Positions 25,101 to 34,768 of a stretch of DNA of 64,000 bases are shown here, piece after piece; position 1 is the first letter of the stretch; the number at the start of each line of letters is the position of its first letter. Below the pieces are notes generated by a model. That model was not told the origin of the DNA. It saw only the letters and a list, made by a program, of their open reading frames with translations, and ran no database searches. The DNA lies in the NCBI GenBank assembly GCA_949361645.1, contig OX442419.1, forward strand, positions 8,235,377-8,299,376, given 5' to 3'. This DNA comes from Spongilla lacustris (taxonomy: Eukaryota; Porifera; Demospongiae; Spongillida; Spongillidae). The position numbers were made by a program, and so were the translations under genes.

Positions 25101-26999
25101 TTCACTGGCTTCATTAGAAACTACATATATACGCTCTGTTCAACTGCCCTACCTACATGTCTTGTCCATTCTCACTAGTCTGGCACATCGTCACTGGGGA
25201 CTCATTGTAAATCCATTGCCACGCCCTCCTTTGTCCGTGTACCGTACCGCTGCCTTGTTGCGATTGTATACTCACGCCTATACGTGTAAAGGCGTTATAA
25301 AAAGCCATAGGTATATCCCTATACTACTTCGAAACACTTCCTGTAATACCAGTTGTCTGCTGAAAATTCTGCACAGATTTCTTAACGTCCTAGAAGGTCT
25401 GTAGCTTGCCGAGTTTTACAACGCTTAAAATTAAGCCTGAAAAGGTCCTGGCTCCTCCTCTATAGGTACAAAAGGGTCCTGGATCCGATCCTCAATGGTT
25501 TTAAGTGGATGCCCAATACCTTCATTGATTGGTATTGTTTAAAAAGTAACCTAGCATAAACGCATGTAATACTGCGCGCGCGCGAGAGCTGATTTTGAAC
25601 CAACTTTGAGATTAGTAAATTAAATACTGAACCTGTTATTAAATTACTATTTTTATCATTGGCCACTCATCCACAAGTCTTTTTGTGCATAATATGTAAA
25701 AATCTAGAACACTGCTCATCTGTATCAAATAGTGCAGTGCGTACAGTGTGCACAGGTGTTCACACGGGCGCAAATAGACATTGAGTGGTATATGCCGTTC
25801 AATAACGATGGCTTGCTTGTGACTTCAAAACTGTGCACTTCTCGCGTGGGAGGACTGGTTGATGTAATAATCTACGTTGCCTACGGAGCCCTGGATACAA
25901 ATGAGCGGAAGCCTATGTTTTGACTGATGTATGTGCAGACTGATGCAGTGAAGAAAGTTTTCTAGCGTGTCTCAAAATTACATTGCGATCGACAGGTCAA
26001 CCATTATGTCCTGTATGATACGAAGAAACAGTTGTGTACTACTTGAACATGACCCATTCATTATTTCAATTGGGTATATTATAACAATAATTACACAATA
26101 ATAAAACACTAAATAATGATTACTTATTAAACAGACTACTACAAGTACATGTACCTAAGCCTAACTAATGTTTCAGACATAGGATACTCAAATGATTAGG
26201 GCAGACTTCCTATAGCTCTTGCTGTGCTACGAGCTACATGTAATATACTGAAGTCTTCGGCAGTGACGTCGACCTTACTTTTCGGCATAGAAAGACAGAT
26301 GGCAAGCCGAGTGGTTGTTACAAAGTGTAACGGCTGACGGACGCTAACGTACCGTTGAGAAAGTAACAACAAATGTGTCTATCGTATCAAAACCGGCCGG
26401 TGCCAGTAAATAAAACGCATCAGGAAACTCGGTCCCCCCCCCCCCCCCCCCCCCCCCCTCCGCCCCCCTACCCGGACCAAGATGCCTGGATGTACAAATA
26501 ATTACCCGGACCCATATGCCTAGGCATTTGGGTCCGGGGGGTTGCCTAGGCATATGGGTCCCCCCGAACCCAAAATAGGGGGGGAAACCACATGCCTGTG
26601 ACACCGGCGAAGTTTTTTTATTTATTTATCTAGTACAGTATCTGGAGCTCTGCATGGTTATTCATGTGGTTGACATTTACCCCGGCAAGATCTTCTATAC
26701 TTACGCTAAGTCTTGCACAGCAGAAGCTGTATTGGTGCACAGGTCGACGCCCACCCACACTCCTTCCCAAAAGCATAGATCGAGCGGTTCTTTACACGGC
26801 TGCTGTTTCTTGAATAGCTGCGACCCCTCTATTCCCGGGACTGACGGACACAATGGAGGGGGGAAAATGGAAACGTACCGGACAAAAGCTCTGAACACTT
26901 ACCAATCAAAATCGGCGAATGTGCTTCTGCAAAGGTGACACTGAACGCGATCACCACCGTGGCTGCCGCGATCATATTGCTGGCCACGAGACGAGGCAT
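19185..26999 (-). CDS. PLA2G15-like: lysosomal phospholipase A2 (group XV / LCAT family), copy 2, intact
   Basis: Exons 26999-26903, 26840-26705, 20289-20048 and 19960-19185 total 1251 bases with GT-AG introns and matching phases (1, 2, 1), giving 416 residues. Residues 1-26 are a signal peptide (AAATVVIAFSVTFAEA). ILIVPGIEGSQL (30-41) is the oxyanion region, GFGDTC is near 100 and PYDWRLSP ends at 158. The nucleophile is Ser192 in AHSMGG, the acid probably Asp365 in GDGDGTVN, and the base His396 in GANHVGIL; YGTGVQTP (336-343) is also typical. Length and order match animal group XV phospholipase A2, which deacylates phospholipids in lysosomes. Intron 2 (6.4 kb) holds a hAT-like element, a decayed gene and a 3-kb inverted-repeat element. 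The long intron makes the 5' exon assignment an inference, though phase and homology to copy 1 support it. Confidence 0.85.
21150..21763. mobile_element. hAT-like non-autonomous element with 8-base target duplication
   Basis: Inverted ends TAAGGCTTGAAACC at both termini, flanked by CTTGTCAG at 21142-21149 and 21764-21771. An 8-base target duplication with such ends fits the hAT superfamily. The interior is full of CCGGTT motifs in both orientations and has no transposase. Confidence 0.85.
22320..23187 (-). pseudogene. possible RAG1 N-terminal-like / RING-like remnant
   Basis: The minus-strand frame 23187-22801 is cysteine-rich: IHCRVCGRWV, then about 45 residues on ININDDCTATHPEC. RAG1 N-terminal zinc domains share CRxCG followed by an IxVxxD...HP segment and a Cys pair; here the second Cys of that pair is missing. 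Further along the same strand, about 22420-22320, two frames read LECPLCLEI and LGDPIELPC with FCAHACC/VLCPCM, which together look like a frameshifted RING-type finger. That order (RAG1-N domain, then RING) is known in RAG1 and in N-RAG-like invertebrate genes. The match is by eye, and a plus-strand frame overlaps the same bases, so this is tentative. Confidence 0.35.
22555..22695. repeat. cluster of poly-G runs
   Basis: Three G-dominated runs at about 22563-22582, 22631-22644 and 22675-22697, of strong quadruplex-forming composition. Confidence 0.9.
23577..26608. mobile_element. 3-kb element with about 190-base inverted terminal repeats
   Basis: The left end (CCGGTGTCACAGGCATACGG and on to about 23760) matches the reverse complement of the right end (26608 back to about 26460). 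Both carry GGTCCGGGGGG blocks, repeated TGCCTAGGCA palindromes and a shared AATTA segment, in the same order. A poly-C run of about 30 bases interrupts the right arm. No transposase is recognised inside (short frames at 23979-24200 and 25732-25923 only). The right edge falls at gcgaag, a sequence uninterrupted in intron 2 of copy 1 at 7588-7593. No clear target duplication is seen. Confidence 0.7.
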
Positions 27000-27057
27000 T
27001 CGGAGGTTATTTTATTAGTCTCGGATAGTCTAATGATCGCATGCAGGGGGAGATTAT

Positions 27058-27065
27058 CTTTTATA
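27058..27065 (-). promoter_or_regulatory. TATA box of phospholipase copy 2
   Basis: TATAAAAG on the minus strand, 59 bases before the ATG at 26999, as in copies 1 and 3. Confidence 0.7.
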
Positions 27066-27109
27066 CAGAATTGATCAATGAATATTTGTCGATCCAATTA
27101 TTGGTGAAT

Positions 27110-27574
27110 GGACCGTTTGCATGAAAGTTCGGAAGTACATGTACGATAAACATTACGTCCGGAGTAAAAACCACAGCGGTTGCATTGCTATAGCTAGAGA
27201 CATCGTGTCACGTTCGCGGACCTTTGCGTAGTAAAATTGCAATGCTCGGAGTCATTCCAATCCTTCCCGCTCTGCGGACAGTGAACCTTCGGCCGATCCA
27301 GTTACTGGTCAAACTATGCTGCCAACAGTAAGCTTGACAGAGCCTGACATACCCGGAGCCTTTTAAAATGGATGGCTTTAAAAAGGTTCTGGGTATGTCA
27401 ACGCGGTCAAACTTACTGTTGGCAGCATCGTTTGATCCGAGCCTCAGCGGGAAGGAATGACTCAGAGCATTGCCATTTTATTACGAGAAGGTCCGCGAAC
27501 GTGACACGATGTCTCTAGGCAACCACTGTGGTTTTTACTCCAGACGTACTTCCGATCTTTCATGCAAAGGGTCC
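27110..27574. mobile_element. foldback MITE in the promoter region of copy 2
   Basis: GGACCGTTTGCATGAAAG at the left and GGACCCTTTGCATGAAAG as the reversed right end, with similar sequence continuing for about 200 bases into each arm. Copies 1 and 3 have the empty site (attggtggattt at 8140 and 47030 regions), so this insertion happened after duplication. The target duplication seems to be just AT. Confidence 0.85.
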
Positions 27575-28095
27575 ATTTCAACGTTTGTGTGGGGGTGGGG
27601 TGGAGGGGAAGAGCCTCCATATTGTGTGTGACAAATGTTGCATTGTACCTGCCACTCCACTATTTAGCATGTGTGTCCAATCCAGTATTAATAATTATAG
27701 TCATCGTTTCGTGTGCAAATCATGATGTACATGTACATGTCTCATTAGATCACGTTTTTGATATTGCCGGTTCCTCAATGCTGTCATCGGAGGCCCTTAC
27801 TTAAGGCTTTTTACTCCCTACGTGCACGGTGCACCTCTGTCTGCCCCATGCAAAGCGACGAGCACACTGCTCCGCTCATGTACCACGCCCCTAATACCCC
27901 CTATTCAACCTTCCTGTTGTTTCCGCTACATAAAGGCAGTAGTAAACAATTCTATAGCAGCATTAATTGCAGCCTGTCATGCGTTCCTTCGAGGGCTGCC
28001 GAAAGCCAGGCTAAGGTCTGGCCTGATTGAGGCCAGCTGGCCTGTACATGTGGATAAATTTCCAGTTCACAGCGTCTTTTTCTACTAGCAAATGC
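27575..28095. promoter_or_regulatory. upstream region of copy 2, duplicated with copy 1
   Basis: This aligns with about 8150-8690 upstream of copy 1, including gctgccgaaagccaggctaa and tacatgtggataaattt. It is non-coding flank belonging to the duplicated unit. Confidence 0.6.
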
Positions 28096-28103
28096 TATAC
28101 GAT

Positions 28104-29332
28104 TAGGGTGCATGTGTAACCTCCCCTGAATAATGAAAATCGATTTTTCCGAATACTTTTAAAACACTAATCGATTTTTCAGGTTTTTCTGGATCTGAAA
28201 ATCGATTTTTCCGAATACTTGAAAAAAGAAAATCGATTTTTCCGAATAGGTTTTGACAATTTGCCAGCCGAATACCTAGGTTATTCAGGTTTTCTGCTCA
28301 TTGAGCCACCTAAATGTACACATCACACCAGTGACCCTCCTACAGCTACCCACATCACACCAGATACCCTCAGCACACAAACACACCTACCCCATAACAC
28401 CAGATGCCCTCAGCACACAAACACACCTACCCCATCACACCAGAAGCCTTCAGCACACAAACACACCTACCCCCATCACACCAGATGCCCTCATGAGGCA
28501 CACAACCATAGCTACCTCCATCACACCAGACACCTTACTACAACTAACCACATTACACCAGATCAGTACCCTCAGCATGCATCCACAGCTACCCACATCA
28601 CACCAGATGCACTCAGCACACAACCACAGCTTCCTACATAGGCCTAAATCACTTGGCCTAACCACATACCTAGTTGGGCGTGTCCCGACATGGCCACGCT
28701 GAGCTTTACCAGTACCTACAGTCTACAGATGTACACATCGCACTTGATGCCAACAGAATATATAGAACCACAGATGACGTTTACGCACCAACAGCCATGC
28801 AGCCTCCATTTCACCATCGCGAGTTTTGAAAATACTAGGAACTAAGTAGGCCTTAGTACGATCGCGGCAATATCAGCTCAGAGAGATTGATGCAAAAAGC
28901 CAGCTGGTTCGAAATACACTAAGCGAACTGACTTTGATATGTAGCTGGAGCTGTCCGTCGTCATGACACGTGAAGAGGGAGATCTCTTTTGGCTACATGT
29001 AGTTCGAATTACTGCCCGTAATACATGTATTTGATCTTGTCCCCACGTATATATTTATAGTAACAACAGTGACGTTATTTAGAAGTAATTATTGTATCGT
29101 AAACGCGTATCCGGATATGGTCATAAAAATGTATTCGAATAATGGGCGAATTGTCGATGCGGACGACGAATACCTAAGTACCTCCGAATGGAGATTCACA
29201 AACCGGTTATTTCGAATAGAACAAATCCAATAATCGATTTTTCCGAGTAATGCTAAATTACTATTCGAACGGATAGGTTTTTGCGAATATCCGAATAACC
29301 CGAATAACCTGATAACCGGTTACACACCCTAT
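28104..29332. mobile_element. hAT-like non-autonomous element carrying a minisatellite
   Basis: Starts TAGGGTGCATGTGTAACC and ends, reversed, ATAGGGTGTGTAACCGG. Flanks are tatacgat on the left and aatacgat on the right, an 8-base duplication with one mismatch. Subterminal AATCGATTTTTCCGAA motifs occur near both ends. No transposase inside. Confidence 0.65.
28310..28640. repeat. CA-rich minisatellite inside the 28104 element
   Basis: About eight units of 36-45 bases built on cacatcacaccagatgccct and cagcacacaaacacac. Open frames on both strands here follow from the repeat. Confidence 0.8.
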
Positions 29333-29340
29333 AATACGAT

Positions 29341-30595
29341 CATGCAATGAAATGAAAGATCATCTTTAGATGATTTGCATGGGGATGGGGCTGACATAAC
29401 TTTAATTTGTACATGTACATATCGTGACAACATGTTACTGCATTAGACAGGAAATGCATGTTTGTGTTACCCATGCCTGCAGAGGCGTTGTGACAACTTA
29501 GGCCGAAATGGACTCTTTGTATCTGCATGTATTTGGGTGTTCTAGTTTAACTTTCAATTTGCATGCATATAGTAAAAGAAAAGAGCACATGGGAATTACA
29601 AGTTATTCATCTCTATGTGCAATCTGCAATCTGCAAACCATAACTGAATAGATGCAGGTTTTGGGAAAAGGTAGGTCTATGTGATGACAACACACTTCAT
29701 TTTCCTTACTTTCTCAAATCAGCTTACAAGAATATAAACAGCTGGCATAATTTTGGTACTAACATGTTTTCACGCACTGAAATAAATAGCTCCACTCAAT
29801 AATAACAATCAGCTTCTGTGGTAAATTGTTTCGTACAGTTACTCTTTAGATCATACACCAAATCACATAGTGAGATTTGATGCTAAATTATTCCAATTAT
29901 GCTATTCTACTTAGCTACTTTATTGACAACATCAATAGTATGTCCATGCAAGTGAAAACTGAATATCATTTTTAACGATTTCATGCTAGCTGCCTTGCAT
30001 TTATTTTCTTTGAAATAACCAAGCTTGGTTCACCTTTGAGTGGCATGGGTGATACTTTCCATGCTGAATTGCAGAAGACTGGCCTGGAAGGAGCTTGAAA
30101 ACCCAAGGCTCTCACCAAACACAAGTTGCTATGAGGCTGCCCCTTCTGATATTGGAAGTTTTCAGCATTCAAGTGGTGCAGCAGAACAATAGTAGTTTCA
30201 GTAAGCCTCTAATTACAACATTGTGAGGTCACCAAATAGTGAAGGTGATCATGCTGGGGCGTGATGCCACCATCAAACTAGGCTTCGATCAATATATCAA
30301 CATCAAGGAGAGACCTTGTTTGGTTTTGCCAATTTCTCAGGATCTCAATTCAGAAACTGCCTTCAAGGAGTTGTAGCCCAGCAAACCACGTAGGCTTGAT
30401 TTCTGTATCAGCATGTGTACATTCTATTTTTGTACAGCAGTTATATAAAATACATGATTGTATTATTAGTATGTGTTATGTACATATTCTTTTCATATAG
30501 ACGCACTTACGGTGGAGTATAGAATCGTCGCTATGAAGTAGTATTAACTTACGTGACGTTATGCAAGGTACCACCTATACATGATCAGGGGCGGA
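29341..30595. other. intergenic with coding-like fragments
   Basis: Plus-strand stretches near 30050-30192 (NCRRLAWKELENPRL and on) and 30229-30376 (LGRDATIKLGFDQYINIKE, ending in a stop) have coding-like composition. They may be exons of an unknown gene or a decayed transposon. An overlapping minus-strand frame at 29981-30172 cannot be excluded. Confidence 0.25.
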
Positions 30596-31438
30596 TGCAG
30601 GATTTTGGCGAGGGGGGGTTTCCATATGAATAATTAATGAAGGGGGTGGGCGCGCGCGAAGCAAGCGAAAAATTTTTGCAGTGCACATTCGAATTTTTCT
30701 ACAGATTTTATTGGAAACTAAGGCAATCAGCACTAATAAATGTGTGCCACTCTGGTTTCCAGGCTATTGTGGTTCTACGGATTTAATGGCTGTGTTGGTA
30801 CATGCATGCACTTTTCTTTGCTATTTGAGCCACTTAAACTTTACCATCACACAGATGACCTACTTCAAGCAGTGAACCGTATGACATTGGCGCGCGAAAA
30901 TATTTTTTGTACACATCCCAATTTTTCACAGATTGTACATGTAGAAACGGAGGCAATTATAACCAATAAATGCGTGCCACGTACTCCGTTACGTTCTGGT
31001 TCCCAGGCTATTGTGGTTTTTAAAGGGCTGCAGATCTGCATTCGCCATTGTACGTTAAAATTTACCATCATCTCTAAAAGCTTGTAGCAAGGTGCATTCA
31101 ACTTTGATGGGTACTAGTACTAGCGCACCAATCAAAATAACTGCGGAAAGAATCGCTCTATTACGACCACGGGTTAGCATTGTGGAATTAATTTAGATTT
31201 ACGTATACGTATAAATACCAGCCTACTACATATCTCGCAGTTTACAGAACTAAAGTACTAACTAATGAATAAGCAATAAGAATACGCTATTTAGCAACTT
31301 CACGGTGAACTCTCCGTAGAAATGTATAGCTCACGTGCGCCGATCATACGCTAATTATTCATTATAATTATATTCATATTCAGGTTCGAGGGGGGGGTCA
31401 GTTCCAACCCCTGGAACACCCCCCTGTATCCGCCACTG
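30596..31438. mobile_element. hAT-like non-autonomous element
   Basis: Left end CAGGGGCGGATGCAGG, right end reversed CAGTGGCGGATACAGGGG; both continue into G-rich stretches. These ends are typical of hAT elements. A clear 8-base duplication is not visible. An internal segment is repeated about 200 bases apart (aatttttctacagatttta near 30691 and aatttttcacagattgtac near 30930). Confidence 0.55.
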
Positions 31439-31634
31439 AGTCATGTATATCCCATACTGACAACTAGTACATTTGGCTGGTCGGTCGGAGATACGGTCCG
31501 CTGTTAGATCTCAAAAATATAGACCGTTGTTCGATCCCAAAAATAAAATCAATGCTAGTTCGCAGAAATTGGGTGTTGTACTATGGAACGGCAAGTAGGA
31601 CAAAATTAAATATCACAACGATCATAACGGATCC

Positions 31635-31960
31635 TTAACTAGGTACTTGGCGTTAGTGGGTCCGTAAATACGGCTATGATCTACTGAAATTAAAACTACG
31701 TCGAAAACTAAACACGTATTTCGTGAAAATATACCAAACAAGCCAAAAAAACGTGTTCTATTATCTGCGCGGTTATATAATAGTCCGACTACATAGCTTG
31801 ATTTAGTGAGCCAATTAGTTGTACAATGCAACACCATTGCCTAATTCGAGCAGGTTCCGGTTTTTTTTTTTTTGACGCATTCAATTCGTAGTTTAATTTT
31901 GGGAATGTATTTTGACTCTGATTGTGAACCACCTAACACGGGATAACTATTGTTATTTGC
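31635..31960. repeat. dispersed repeat, second copy of 1190-1515
   Basis: Same orientation and order as the copy at the left of the window, with small indels. Confidence 0.7.
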
Positions 31961-32569
31961 ACGGGCTGAAGACGCAACACAAAGGGGGGCGCTTTAATTT
32001 GTCCTAGCCGAATTATTGTGCACACATATATAAATATAATAATAATATATATTATTATTATAAACTGTATATATGTATGGAGTTGTGTAATGAGGGTGCT
32101 TGTGCAGTATTATTGCTCAGGGTTGTCATTTCTCACTGGGGTATTGACGTGGTTGGGTCGTGTGTTCAGTCCTTTACAGAAGACATACAGATGTACATCA
32201 ACTCTACCCACCTGAACTTGCTAAAAGTAGGTTTTTAATACGTATAAATGTGTAATTCCTTATTTCCTTACCTCCTGTCTACAAATCCAACATTTTATTC
32301 CATTTCCCAATTTTTTGATATCCTGTAGAATTGCAGCTGACAAAACTGTAGATAATATTTAGATCTGCATGGCTATATTACTTGCTGTAACCAGATCTCA
32401 AGAGTTTCAACACACACGAGTCAAATAATTACTTGCAAACATGATACATACATATATCTGAATCCTCCACCCACCCACCACCTCAGGAGTGAAAGAAGGG
32501 AGGAGGAGGGAACAAAAGAAAGGACTAGGAAAGGTGGGACGATGGAGAAGCTAATAGAGGAGGAAGGAT

Positions 32570-33475
32570 GGATTGGAAGGGGGAGGGATAGGAGGGAGAG
32601 GGAGGAAGGAAAAGACGGAGGAGGGAAAGGATGAAGAATGGAAAGGAAGGAGGGAGAAGGGGCAGGAGGGAGGAGGGAAAGGAGGGAGGAGGGAAAGGAG
32701 GGAGGAGGGAAAGGAGGGAGGAGGGAAAGGAGGGAGGAGGGAGAGGGAGGAGGGAAAGGAGGGAGGAGGAAAAGGAGGGAGGAGGGAAAGGAGGGAGGAG
32801 GGAAAGGAGGGAGGAGGGAAAGGAGGGAGGAGGGAAAGGAGGGAGGAGGGAAAGGAGGGAGGAGGGAAAGGAGGGAGGAGGGAAAGGAGGGAGGAGGGAA
32901 AGGAGGGAGGAGGGAAAGGAGGGAGGAGGGAAAGGAGGGAGGAGGGAAAGGAGGGAGGAGGGAAAGGAGGCAGGAGGGAAAGGAGGGAGGAGGGAAAGGA
33001 GGGAGGAGGGAAAGGAGGGAGGAGGGAAAGGAGGGAGGAGGGAAAGGAGGGAGGAGGGAAAGGAGGGAGGAGGGAAAGGAGGGAGGAGGGAAAGGAGGGA
33101 GGAGGGAAAGGAGGGAGGAGGGAAAGGAGGGAGGAGGGAAAGGAGGGAGGAGGGAAAGGAGGGAGGAGGGAAAGGAGGGAGGAGGGAAAGGAGGGAGGAG
33201 GGAAAGGAGGGAGGAGGGAGAGGGAGGAGGGAAAGGAGGGAGGAGGGAAAGGAGGGAGGAGGAAAAGGAGGGAGGAGGGAAAGGAGGGAGGAGGGAAAGG
33301 AGGGAGGAGGGAAAGGAGGGAGGGGGGAAAGGAGGGAGGAGGGAAAGGAGGGAGGAGGGAAAGGAGGGAGGAGGGAAAGGAGGGAGGAGGGAAAGGAGGG
33401 AGGAGGGAATGGAGGGAGGAGAGAAAGGAGGGAGGAGGGAAAGGAGGTAGGAGGGAAAGGAGGGAAGAGCAAAAT
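32570..33475. repeat. purine minisatellite, 16-base unit, about 50 copies
   Basis: The plus strand is almost pure A/G with unit aaaggagggaggaggg. It begins and ends beside the 3' flank of the decayed phospholipase copy, where the other copies have only 45-120 bases of the same sequence. Because 16 is not a multiple of three and the unit has no stop in any frame, six long open frames arise on the two strands; none is a gene. Confidence 0.97.
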
Positions 33476-33599
33476 GGAGAGAAATAGTACACGCAGGGTT
33501 ATATGGCAATAATTCGTTTTCACTTTTATAATCACTGGATGTATTTTTACACTTGATGCTAAATATTATTACAATTGAGACGAAATACAGTTGCTACTC

Positions 33600-34370
33600 A
33601 TACTCCAAAGATGAATGTTCAGAAATTCTGCACTACAGCATCAATAGCACTCAATACACTCAGCACTTTTGCAAATTGCCAACATGGTCATTACCTGGAA
33701 GGGTACTGCTTGTAAATGGAGACTGTTGAGATTTCCAAACTTAGGCACACTTGTGAGCTCAGCAGGTTAACTGTCCCATCGCCATCTCCATTCACTATTT
33801 GAGGGGCTGTGTTAGGGAATCCATTGTTATAGATAAACTTCTAGGGTGTTTGAACTCCTGTTCTTTGAAAGCAGTAAACAGGTAAATTGGATGCAGGAAA
33901 ACCTGCATTGATTGCAGTTATGCCAGTATAAATGCTGTTCCCTTGAGTTTAGCCAATGTCGGTATACAGAGCTGCATAATTATTAGTGGCTTAGCTATGC
34001 TTTTGTGTAGTGACAAGTACAGTGTTTCCACTGCACAGAAGGCTTAGGAGGCAACAATGCAGTACTTGGAAATGTGTGAGCAGCACTCCTGAATTATCAT
34101 ATCCAAATCTGATGTAAAATCACAAATGTCATTGATTTGTAGCAACTTGTTGGGTGTATATCCAGATACGAGTAATTTCACTAGTAAACCACCACCAGAC
34201 CACGCCCCTGCTATAGGGATGAAGCGTTGAAGTGTTCTTCCACTGCTGAGAGACAGCATTGTTTAGGAAGTAGACCCAGACCAGACCTCCCATGCTATGG
34301 ACTACTATGATACTTCTTATTTCCACCAGCTGCATACATAGTTTGGCATAATAGCCACTCGTTTGTATCT
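33600..34370 (-). pseudogene. phospholipase A2 (group XV) last-exon pseudogene
   Basis: Aligns with exon 4 of copies 1-3 across its length but with many indels and stops. VHSMGG and VYFLNN survive, as do parts of the AFIPIAGAWSGGG region. The 5' end stops at about 34370 after a deletion of about 14 bases; exons 1-3 are absent. It forms a tandem pair with the last exons of copy 3, since the flank at about 32385-32430 recurs at about 34425-34470. Confidence 0.9.
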
Positions 34371-34504
34371 GATGAAAACTGTTTACAATACAATGATATT
34401 ATACAGATCAGGCTACACTACTTCCTGTAACTAGACCTGAAGAGTTTCATCACACTAGAGTCAAAAACAGTGTCTTCTTATGACTACATATACACACATT
34501 CGAA

Positions 34505-34620
34505 TGTGAATGAAAGGAGGAGGGAAGAAATAAATGGAGGAGTAAAGGAGGAAGGATGGAGAAGGGAATAGAGGTAGGAAGGAATGGAGGCCTGGGAGAG
34601 GGAGGAGGAAGGAGGGAATA
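34505..34620. repeat. purine-rich tract downstream of phospholipase copy 3
   Basis: GGAGG/GGAAG tract in the same relative position as in the other copies. Confidence 0.75.
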
Positions 34621-34768
34621 AAATTTAGTACACCCAGCATTATATGGCAATGATTCGTCTTCACTTTTATAATCACTGGATATATTTTTACACTTGATGC
34701 TACATATACAATTGAGACGAAATACAGTTCCTACACTAGTATCACACACGAGCTCTAAAGAAGAATGT

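Noticed and set aside
32421..33535. Six open frames of 270-362 codons on both strands
   Set aside because: They are readings of the stop-free 16-base purine repeat; all frames on both strands stay open and encode only periodic Gly/Arg/Glu/Lys or Pro/Ser/Leu/Phe.
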